This document shows positions 10,701 to 18,100 of a DNA stretch of 29,826 bases, in pieces. The notes below the pieces were generated by a model. It worked only from the letters and a program-made list of their open reading frames with translations, had not been told where the DNA came from and searched no databases. Position numbers and translations under genes: made by a program. The DNA comes from a virus. The DNA is taken from the IMG/VR virus record IMGVR_UViG_3300044707_000521, positions 1-29,826 of that record; one strand, written 5' to 3'. How positions within the stretch are numbered: position 1 is the first letter of the stretch; each line of letters begins with the position of its first letter.

Positions 10701-13700
10701 CGCATCTTTAGCTTGAAGTTCAGTACGAGTTATAAAATTATCCGTTTTATCCTGAAAATATTTAAAAATATCTTCTTCTATATTATTTAGAAGTTCTGAA
10801 TTATACGCGCTTAAATAATCAAATAAACTTCCAGCATCTTCTATATTTTGAATAACAAGTGTTTTAAGCTTGTTTTGGTTATTCTCACTGATCATATTTT
10901 TTAAATCAGTAAAGCCCTGACCTACTTCAGAATATCGTTTTTTACCTTGTACAATAAACTGATATAAAGGACTAGTAGTAAGTTTTTCTTTTTCTACAAT
11001 AGAACATTCAAGAACTCTATATAATTCTCTTTCAATCATTGTAAAGACATGTTTTGAAAGATTTTCTTTAAATGCCTGATTATCAAATAATGTATCAGAA
11101 CTAGTAATAAATGTTTGAGGAGAAAAATAATGTTTATTAATTTTTCCGTTTACTAATACACCTTGTTCTGGATATATAAAAAGATTAGTTTTTTTAGTTT
11201 CTGGTTGAGGACCCTTTAACTTACCATTTTGTATCCAAGTTTGTAAGTCGGAGAATAAAGCATCTAACGTAGTTACTGATAAAGTATCATATCCAAATTC
11301 TTCATTTCCTGATAATACTTGTAAACCATTATTATTATTAACCTTTATAAAATTAGTATTTCGAGTACCATCTTGTTCAAATAATGAAGATAAAATAGCA
11401 TTACCCTTTTTATTTTTATAGACTTGGTAATTAAAAAATCTTCCAACACCTCCTTTAAAACTATCGTAATCTGTGATATTTTTTATATCGGGTGAGTTAA
11501 TTACATCTACCATAGTAGTCACACTAGATTTATCACTATTAATAAACATAACATTTCCAGTAGCTGTTTCTATCATCATTGAAGGCAGCTCTTTACCATA
11601 CTCAATTTCAATGTCTAGTATTTCTTTTTTTATAGTACCTTGATCTTTCCATATTTGTTCAAAAGTAAGTTTGCCATCTTTACTAAATTTGTCTCTCCAA
11701 AAAAAACGAAAGCTTGTTAATTTTGATAACTTTTCTCTTACTTGTTGATTATCAGATAGTTTAATACCTATATCATATAAAAATTGATATTTATCTTTAT
11801 CAGCTTTGGTAAAATCATATTCTTGGCGAATTGCTTTTACATCAACAACTTTAGTTCCATTGTCTGTTTTTATAAAATTTCCATCATTTTGTTTTTCAAA
11901 ATCAATTTTTAATTTTTTGAGTAAAGTATCATTAGCAATAGTCTTATCAGTAGATGTATGTTGAAATCCATTTTCTAAAATGGTATATTTACTTATTACA
12001 TTTCTGATTTTATCTTTATCAAAACCTGTAAAAAATGCAGTCCATATAGATTGAACTTCAGAATTTAAAGATTCATTATTACCTAATAAATTTAAAACCT
12101 GTTTTGAGGTATATTTAGTTAGAGTATTACTTTCACTATCAATTTCTAGTTTACGTATAATTTCATCTCCACCTGCTGAATTACTAACTACATTAAATAT
12201 GTTTCTAAGAGTTGTTTGTAATGTTTGAGGTTGAGGTAAACCAAAATCATCTAGCTTAGGTTTATTATCTTTATAAACCATTATACCCCTAAGAAGAGAT
12301 TTAATTTCTGGACTAAGTCCATTTTCTAATGAAACAGCCTGTGGTTTTTTATCTCCTGCTTTTTCTCCTTTTTGAGAAAGTTCATCATCTTCAGGATTTA
12401 ATTCATCATATGTAAGGAAAGTTGTAGCATTTTTATAATATGGAATAACACCGTTTTTACCTTTAATGTAGTTATCAACTTCTTCTCCTGTACTTAATTT
12501 AGTTTTAGGTCCATCGGAATAATTAAGTAAAACCTTTTCTAAAAGTTCAATATTATTATCAAGCTTAGCTATTTCTTCTGATGTTTTAGCTTCAGCTCTT
12601 TTTTGTAGCTGTGCTTCTAACACCTTCTTAATCTTATTTTTAACAATATCGAATACGTTATTTTGTCCCGTTGTTGTTTTAAGATATGAAAATCTAAAAT
12701 TCTTATCTGGATTATGAGATTTGCTGTTATCCTTATCCTCAATTATATCGGTTACGAATTTTAACTTCTCAGCCGGGTTATCAAATATATAAGCATAATC
12801 ATTTGTATCTATAAACTCTATAAGTTTATTTTGTAAAGTTTCTAGATCTTCTTCGGTTTGCTGGTCTTTAAACTTTTGAATTTTATCTATAAGCTCATCA
12901 AATGTATTACGAACATTTAAATCAACATTATATAAAGTTGTGGATATAATTGAGTTAATGATATTTTCAATTTTTTCCCATTCACCTGTTGTAAATAACT
13001 GTTCTGTAGGATTACTAATATTATTAACTATCTTATTAAATAATATTCCTCCGGATAGTTCTCTTAAGGTAAACTCTGTTAAATCTCCTTTATATAGTTT
13101 ATCATACATTTCATAAACCATAGGAATAGATAACGGAGCTAGAATAACATCGGCTTTAGTTACTCCTGTAAATATAGCCTTAAACCAGTTTAGTATCTTT
13201 TCAAAGATAGTAAGTCTTATAGGAGCTTCTATTTTATATTTACCATCTGATATAGCATATTTACGGAATTCTTCAGCTAAAAATTCTTCTAGCTGTAACA
13301 TTGAAGCTTGATTAAATCTTACTGTATTTCCGAGATAGTCTACAAAAGTACTCTTTTGTTTACGTAATTCTTCATATAGATCTGACGCCTGTTCGAAGGT
13401 TAACATAGATTGAGTAAATCCATGCCAAGCCTCATGATAAATATCAGTAAAATCTGATCCTTTATATAAAGTAATCTGGTTATCTACAAAGGTAGCTATG
13501 CTATGAGGATTATCAATATTAATAGCATTAAACAAAACCTTTAAATCCCATAACTTACTTAAAGTAGTTTTTACAGTTTTAGGCTTACCGGTTTTATTAT
13601 CAATTACTTGTATTTGTACTTCTTTATTCTTAAACCACTTCTCAGCCTCCTTAGCTTTAGATTCTCCTAGTTCTTCGTTTAGAGATTTTTGATATTTGTT

Positions 13701-15134
13701 TTTATTCCTTCTAAGAATAGTTAAATGATTTTTGAATTCATCTTCTGGTGTTGTAACTATCTGTTCTGGTTTTTCCTTACTAACAAACTCTTTAAATCCT
13801 TCTATATCTTGTTTACCAGTAGCATTAACATATTCTTGAAACTTTTGTTGAGCTTGTTGTTTTTGTTGTAGAGTTATTTGGTTAGTTACTTCAGTTTTAC
13901 CATCAAATACTCCAACAACTCCATTAATAGAATCATTTAACTTAACTATCTTATCTTGATTGTTTTCTATTTCTGTATTACTTTCAAAAGCTTTTACTCC
14001 TGCTGCTGTAGATAAAGTTATATGTGGAAACTTATTTTTAGACAATGAATTTTCTACAATTAAAACATCAACCTTATCCGTAGTAAGCCTACCTACAATT
14101 TTAATATTTTTATTTTCCCCAATAGGTAAACTTGAAATATCAGAAGGTTTAAATTCTATAGTAGAATGATGAGAATAAACATTAGAATGTACAGGTTTAT
14201 ACTTATTTGTTATTTCATTAGTATTAAAAAATACAGCACTATATACAGGGTTTTTGATATTATCTTTAAATCCTAAAGCTTCATATACTTGATTAGCTAA
14301 TTCTGGATTAGATTCAAATAGTTCTTCTACTCCTGGTTTTACTTTTTCTACTGGTTCTGTAATAGGTTGAGTAGTTACAGAAGCTTCTTCTTTACGACTG
14401 TTTAATAATTGATCTTGTTCTTTAGATACATCTTCAGTTACTTTAACTTTAGCTCTTTCTTTCTTTTCTTTAGTTAGTTCTCCAACTTCTTTTTCAAAAA
14501 CGTTACCTAAAAGTCGATCTCCGGACATTACTTGAACTACGTTAGTATAAGTTTTACCAGCTACTGTTAAAGATTGTATAAGCCTAAGTGTTATATTATC
14601 ACTCTTAAGATCATTATCAGTAATAGGACTTACTGATCTATCTATTTTACTTTTATTTATAAAATCATACTGTCGACCATCTTTATCAGTAAATATAAAT
14701 ATTTCGGGAGGAGTTTTACGTGCAATAGACCCTTTAACTGTTTCTCCTTTATTAAGTTTTTCAGCTACTTTATCTTTTTTCTGTTGTCTTGTAGCTACAA
14801 TATTTTCTAATAGTACGTCCCCATTATTCTGATTTATACTTTCGATAATTATTTGAATAGCTGGAAGTTCTGAAGCTATATGTAAAAAAGTCTTGTAAAT
14901 ATCTCTACTAGATAACTCTACTAGGATTGGTATAGTTAAAGCCGTTAACTTTAATGAATTGTCTGGCGACATATTCTTACTAATCAATGAGTTATAAACT
15001 TCACTTAAAAAAGTATCTAATTTAAAAGCTTTATTATCATTAATCTCATCATTTAACTTTTTTGAAACGAGACTAGCTAATTTATTATTTAATTCCTTTT
15101 GAATATCATCAGGGAATACACACCATACAGCCAT
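4761..15134 (-). CDS. Virion RNA polymerase giant (YonO/crAss-type, DFDID) with 2H phosphoesterase and zincin domains
   Basis: This 3457-residue single-chain DNA-dependent RNA polymerase belongs to the crAss-phage virion type, which is injected with the genome to transcribe early genes. Domains in order: helical N-terminus (1-120); a low-complexity linker (about 245-265); the motif ELFESNPELANQVYEALGF; a 2H phosphoesterase-like domain (295-412, H323xT325 and H371xT373); a zincin (550-655, HEAWH at 567-571); and the polymerase core. In the core, RIPVQGP at 2092 and DFDID at 2131-2135 align with the RAPTLHR and NADFDGD signature of cellular beta-prime subunits. A long coiled coil follows (about 2150-2270), then MGGLGIGAIQNAANA and a helical region containing NGWVDVAKDAWVYD. 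The C-terminus has Thr/Gln-rich linkers. The phi14:2 homologue is about 2,200 residues, so this one carries large additions. The ATG at 15134 lies 6 bases after the upstream stop, with no Shine-Dalgarno sequence. The polymerase identity is strong; the timing and delivery are inferred from relatives. Confidence 0.95.
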   Translation of the reverse strand: MAVWCVFPDDIQKELNNKLASLVSKKLNDEINDNKAFKLDTFLSEVYNSLISKNMSPDNSLKLTALTIPILVELSSRDIYKTFLHIASELPAIQIIIESINQNNGDVLLENIVATRQQKKDKVAEKLNKGETVKGSIARKTPPEIFIFTDKDGRQYDFINKSKIDRSVSPITDNDLKSDNITLRLIQSLTVAGKTYTNVVQVMSGDRLLGNVFEKEVGELTKEKKERAKVKVTEDVSKEQDQLLNSRKEEASVTTQPITEPVEKVKPGVEELFESNPELANQVYEALGFKDNIKNPVYSAVFFNTNEITNKYKPVHSNVYSHHSTIEFKPSDISSLPIGENKNIKIVGRLTTDKVDVLIVENSLSKNKFPHITLSTAAGVKAFESNTEIENNQDKIVKLNDSINGVVGVFDGKTEVTNQITLQQKQQAQQKFQEYVNATGKQDIEGFKEFVSKEKPEQIVTTPEDEFKNHLTILRRNKNKYQKSLNEELGESKAKEAEKWFKNKEVQIQVIDNKTGKPKTVKTTLSKLWDLKVLFNAINIDNPHSIATFVDNQITLYKGSDFTDIYHEAWHGFTQSMLTFEQASDLYEELRKQKSTFVDYLGNTVRFNQASMLQLEEFLAEEFRKYAISDGKYKIEAPIRLTIFEKILNWFKAIFTGVTKADVILAPLSIPMVYEMYDKLYKGDLTEFTLRELSGGILFNKIVNNISNPTEQLFTTGEWEKIENIINSIISTTLYNVDLNVRNTFDELIDKIQKFKDQQTEEDLETLQNKLIEFIDTNDYAYIFDNPAEKLKFVTDIIEDKDNSKSHNPDKNFRFSYLKTTTGQNNVFDIVKNKIKKVLEAQLQKRAEAKTSEEIAKLDNNIELLEKVLLNYSDGPKTKLSTGEEVDNYIKGKNGVIPYYKNATTFLTYDELNPEDDELSQKGEKAGDKKPQAVSLENGLSPEIKSLLRGIMVYKDNKPKLDDFGLPQPQTLQTTLRNIFNVVSNSAGGDEIIRKLEIDSESNTLTKYTSKQVLNLLGNNESLNSEVQSIWTAFFTGFDKDKIRNVISKYTILENGFQHTSTDKTIANDTLLKKLKIDFEKQNDGNFIKTDNGTKVVDVKAIRQEYDFTKADKDKYQFLYDIGIKLSDNQQVREKLSKLTSFRFFWRDKFSKDGKLTFEQIWKDQGTIKKEILDIEIEYGKELPSMMIETATGNVMFINSDKSSVTTMVDVINSPDIKNITDYDSFKGGVGRFFNYQVYKNKKGNAILSSLFEQDGTRNTNFIKVNNNNGLQVLSGNEEFGYDTLSVTTLDALFSDLQTWIQNGKLKGPQPETKKTNLFIYPEQGVLVNGKINKHYFSPQTFITSSDTLFDNQAFKENLSKHVFTMIERELYRVLECSIVEKEKLTTSPLYQFIVQGKKRYSEVGQGFTDLKNMISENNQNKLKTLVIQNIEDAGSLFDYLSAYNSELLNNIEEDIFKYFQDKTDNFITRTELQAKDANLARFLDNDNSKYTTKINDLIRLFWINDFVNKFEIINLFYGDMAQYKSAMDFTKRDAGGTSTKLASRTDIGYQKYQENQKTNEKYINAYSNMFSNPTVPGLENYKGIDIQKAITNSAVDVNFFNSVILADAELKSYYFDQYKEYIVNKIKTDKKISQEAAEKEADNLLSAYTEMTEDDAQGWITLPAYKRISEGIGGKWTKEQDDLFNKILTGEVSTSISDFLEFFPIKKMQYWGPYANIDAGYSLIGFHKFSLLPLVPSTIGNNSNLRLLHDRMIEQGIDYVTVKSGSKIGNFAPVGKSSDGFYKGDITDRKSVFADPNFKFTVNKIFSAYFGEQVATNEYYKNTVTFSTQLKKLAEIGLYSDGAPVAFMPVSFGVRRTPEQVTKRLEAWENLSEDKKTTYTEYNLSKAYLEKIDQLIQRSTLNLREKYGLDENYQPIDGNVQKLIDRLKKDFKQYSATELEYFEVSSDLSISPNAQNIEKVINNIVDRNIIKAKLKGEALILAANTGFENYGGIKSQFTNPTEEQLEQYGDNDNLTSYTEVKDSKGKTIWIRAMKVKIALQGDFKKLLDHKSVKQLVKENPQLTRIQALNQLIKNEEWLKDNRELITMVGVRIPVQGPNSMEVMEVYEFLPENAGNMIIPPSSIVAKAGSDFDIDKLTVLMPSILKTIDSVKLTPFIERSTKKLSQLKTEIKDLTDGIEEVQNIFWNGLNTTQQKLLQSLHNERKTKIKALNDKIASSNIEEEKDQLENQKFEIILEYAQKEKEVASRIPSFKLALETRNKSIEELTNKKIELEEELASKGNEGAQNELMKSMIDIILRPDNFSSLILPNGTYLIKYLATDEKQGLAEIKSATPTNIFEYNFNEDVRIANSMAMGGLGIGAIQNAANAAFNKIGMYVQPITQYSRGRLQFNEHVHTLLFSQFNKKRVNEQVKVGEDKNRKIIREIKPFDAILLSSLNSEDLDIPEVLSQFINGWVDVAKDAWVYDINATRDTATALTFLIKAGVPLEEAVYFINQPIILEYLDYKNKFSGPNAKLYDGKAPSKKFWENKDRAREKLINKYSSMFRNQRNAQFMDPLYTEVINDNKNNKNFTDSAILKQRIEAERAKIKRDGKSYVPEYNQTDIDRLIHFFHIEDMSDGISKFTNLLNFDTKRQVSFYDVLKLKSKIETIEDKKFIPRGLWDQAVKDTVQTKYNPTELALNMFGKTLLSLRTNPVLLDYITSLMNDDIMLISGQDPTNYEYIIENTRFTPDEFYENFIDKLVPFVFQNILQSVNTQYDRSGETNYYKGYTKEENEKKFPIKETRKVKLGAFVKDGVIYIDKKILNFVYTNKLYTSKNIDKYNELTKLPIKLAGVESESVFSNYDQFEKFVIEREVLRSIYNTPESYQNDYEYKELLKDKKDPMVAYENFLVQRALFNTYNYYYMFQGQNSYAKRFENLPDLSSEDYPILTQLVLKESAGINNLAFISTINTPVEKDNITNQLSDLANPAIKKVDDQSLNEYISRFFSQFSIMAYLQGNYSKKTDLTFTVARDSKVMKLLEEPIKDLNKTLNNSVLNIYKQKFVDLNYRSNLTRYITKNWEITDSNSLRVMFNKERPQPVERFEAIVIDNPVGDNMYGEFNYVKGNLSKVGKDLTDSRLSKYQIIGGTTANNKTRVHIPIDQLDYQLFPNTKYSAKTVLFELWSDKQYIKLNTKEDLESFKNMVDSKIQAIKDYMGLGIVPLFTPIAQGFSNVIPSVTQAPTQSSTKEALNKERKEKLKQYEIISFQEKIDIVNQNLGKMGFAGLIDSPGIIFNFNDREPSTSFLREPIKKEGNNYRIIASRYNVLIDEGMNILATTNINTGKTYKYKDDEIGLSTIEIGSIPDNFELSETISSLFNENISYKQNKQKEINAEYDAKIDALGTIQSSTQPIVTTEVKPIVDTIYNKEGFNYLSSQIYENFGYINKGFDISEAPKEIILKFTPVTDQDVIDFINKCFIKP
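5013..5036 (-). repeat. EINAEYDA linker, copy in the RNA polymerase giant
   Basis: These 24 bases coding for EINAEYDA match 16254-16277 in the preceding cargo giant at 23 of 24 positions. The copy lies in the last 100 residues of the polymerase giant, just before a Ser/Thr/Gln-rich linker. Confidence 0.8.
8706..8861 (-). other. RNA polymerase double-psi beta-barrel catalytic segment (DFDID)
   Basis: The three aspartates D2131, D2133 and D2135 (bases 8744-8730) form the magnesium-binding loop. The 39 residues before it follow the pattern of the beta-prime subunit: RIPVQGP for RAPTLHR, then the strand EVYEFLPENAGNMIIPPSS, then IVAKAGSDFDIDKLTVLMPS for the NADFDGDQMAVHVPL region. The second position is DID rather than DGD, which is the form known in crAss-like phage polymerases. 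KIALQGDFKKLL, some 60 residues upstream, may belong to the partner barrel, but I cannot assign the catalytic lysines with confidence. Confidence 0.93.
13170..13487 (-). other. Zincin-like metalloprotease domain inside the virion RNA polymerase giant
   Basis: HEAWH lies at 13436-13422 (H567, E568, H571), in DFTDIYHEAWHGFTQSM. The likely third ligand is E617 in LEEFLAEEF, followed by a closing helix FEKILNWFKAIF. A short strand ATFVDNQITLYKG precedes the zinc helix. The layout matches the two zincin segments in the next gene. Possible roles are self-processing of the giant cargo proteins or cleavage of a host target. Neither can be told from sequence. Confidence 0.8.
13899..14252 (-). other. 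2H phosphoesterase-like domain inside the virion RNA polymerase giant
   Basis: Residues 295-412 carry the paired HxT signature of the 2H superfamily (RNA ligase/cyclic phosphodiesterase, LigT, Acb1). The copies are HSTI at 323-326 (bases 14168-14157) and HITL at 371-374 (bases 14024-14013), 48 residues apart. The pattern before the first (PVYSAVFFN, then VYSHHSTIEF) and around the second (VDVLIVENSLSKNKFPHITL, then AAGVKAFESN and GVVGVFDG) matches the small phage members called Swiss Army Knife RNA repair-like. Both histidines and both threonines are present, so the site looks intact. The substrate is unknown. Confidence 0.82.
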
Positions 15135-15140
15135 AACTAA

Positions 15141-18100
15141 TTAAGAATTTTTACAGTTTTCTGATACTATTTTTGTTATATCATCTAGGAGCGAAGATAC
15201 ATTTTTATCTTCAATTGTGATATCTTTAACATCATTATATAAATTTTTTAGTTCTTCAATCTCGGTTAGATTAATAGATATTCTATCTTCAACCTTTTGG
15301 ATCCTATCTTTTTGATTAATTAAAGTTTTTAAACTTTGCCAGGTTTTATAATCAATATAACTTTTTGTATTGAGGTATTCTAAAAATTTAGAAAATTCTT
15401 TTAGTGATGATTGTTTACCGGGAGCATCAACAATAGCATCTGTTAAGTTTTTTACTAAAACAGCTTTACTATTAGCAGGTAAAGGTTTATTTATTATTTT
15501 ATATTCAATACTGGTTACCTGATCTTCACTAGTAGAAGTTTTTACTACCGCTAATTTTACAGGAACACCACTGAATATCAAGTACTTAATAAAACTACTA
15601 TTAGGAGTATTAGGTAAAGTAAACATCTCATTACCCTGATTATCAACTATTTGTACTGATTGATCTTTTACTTGTAGATCTAAAGTACTACCTAATTCAA
15701 TATTGGATAATTGATCTGGTATAGAAGTATTCTCTTTTATAGTTGTGTTTTCTATAAATTCTTTATTATTAAATAAAGCTTTTTCAAGAGGATCTATAAT
15801 AGTAGTAGGGTCTTCGGGAAATATTATTTCAGTTTGTCCGGTAAATTGAGATAACTCTTTATTTAACTCTGTTAATAGGGTTTCTTCTTTACCGTAATCA
15901 GTTTTCCAGTTAGTGTTAGTTTCAAGATGTTTACTTAATTCTGATTTTACATTTTTTTGATTAACTCCGTCTTCTAATATTTGTCTTCCGTTATTTTCAA
16001 GAAATACAACGTAGGATCTGTTATCTTTTCTTTTATAAGCATAGAACTTATACCCCTCTACCTCACCTACAAATATAGCTTTTACTCTATATAGCTTTTC
16101 GTTTATTATAACATCTTTAGGTTCACCTTTTTTAGGAGTTATAACTTGAGAATCCATCTCAGCTTGTTCCTCATCAGATACTCTATACCCTTTGTTTATT
16201 GTATCTATAGTTTGTTTTTCATTAGTAGGCTTACCACCTTCTAAAGCTGCTAGTGCATCATACTCAGCATTAATTTCATTTGGTTGATACTTTAAAACTA
16301 TATCATCTACTCTTCCACCTTCCTCTTTTGAAACATATCCTATAGTTATATTACCATTTCCTAATCCAGCAGCACTGTTTTTATCAGTACTAATAGCAAT
16401 AGATTGTAATAATATAACAGCATCTTCTGGTAACTCATCTATAAATTCTTTTGAGTTTTGATCTAAGTTTTTATAAATACTTGAATTTATAAATTCTTGT
16501 TTTGTAACTTTTGGATAAGCCGTAGAACTTGATTTTCCATCAACTGTTGTTTCAAATGAATATTTAAAACCATTTTCATCAACCTTAGTTTTAACTGTTG
16601 TTTTTCTTGTTCTTCCTTTTGTATCTGTTGTCTCAAATTCAAGAGGGGTAATATTACCAAATAATGCTTCTTGTCTTCTTCTTTCTATATAAGCTTTAGC
16701 ATCTGTAGAAACAGGAGTAGTAGTTACCGCAGTTGGAGCTATACCAGCTATATTTAATACTTCCGCGTAATCTTCTTTAATAGATTTAGTAGGTTTTCTT
16801 TTTAAACCTATTGTGTATTTTTCAATAGTAGTCTTATCCTTATCTTCAGCTAGGTTAATACTTTTTAAATCTTTAGATACTATCGGATTTATAACACGGA
16901 TACCAGCTACCTTAATTTTTTTATTTTCAAGGTTTTGTTCTAATATCTCACTATAGGTACTTAACTGGAAAGCATGTTTAGACTCTTCTTTATAATCAGT
17001 TCTATAATTATTAACGCTTGTTTTTAAATCCCAAATTTCTAATTTACCATCTGGGTATATAGCTACAATATCGGCTTCACCTGTAATTGATAAACCTGAT
17101 ATATTACCCCACATTCTAGGTAAGTCTGTAACTATCAGTATGTTATTATCATTAGCATATTGTCTTATATCACTTAATATATAATAGTATTTACTTAAAA
17201 AGTCATCTGAATATTCTTGTTTACCAAATAGATCTCGTTCATCTTTAGACAGATCTTCGGTATCATTTAACATATTTTCTTGAATATTTCTAGCTACAGT
17301 TATAAACGATTCTCTACTTACAACGGTAGTATCATAAGACATAAAGTCCCTGAATATTCTATCTAAGTAAGTACCTCTTACAGTATACTCATTACCTTTA
17401 AAAGTATTTTGATCTAATTTACCAGATAAAATAGCGTCATATATTTCAGTACTTCTTAATGATCCAATACCTGTTGGTACAAGTTCTCCTTTTTCATTAG
17501 GCTCTAACTTAAATGTAAGCTTTAGATTATTCTTTAATTCTTCTTCAGTTGGGTTTAGAATAGGTTGAAGTTGAGCATTTACAGGATATCGTTTAGTTTT
17601 TACATCTTTAAATGTAGTATTAAGTGCTTCTAAAACTTCTTGTTGTTTAAGAGTTTTGTTAAATCCTATAGCTTGATTAGAATATTCTTCATCTCGTTTT
17701 TTATTAAACTCATCTATAGCTTGATAATCGGTAAATCCATCTACTACACCTTGAGCAAAATTATACTTTTCTACTAATTGAGTTTTAGCTTCTTTAGCTT
17801 TAGCTGGGAAATCTACAAAATCTATACTATTATTTATGATTCTACGCTTATCTCTAGGACTTAATTGATCTATTGTTTTTTGTTTCCAACCTAGTTTCCG
17901 TAGTTCCGCGTCAATATCTTTTGTATACTTAACTGTTATATAGTCCCCAGCTAATTCTTCTTGATCAGCTATATAATTATTGATAGCGTCGTTTACTTCT
18001 TCATCTTCAGGATTATCTTTAATATAACTAGCTATATCCTTACCGGGTCTTAGTTTAGAAAGCTTTTCATAAAGTTCCGGATAAAGATCCTCCATATCTT

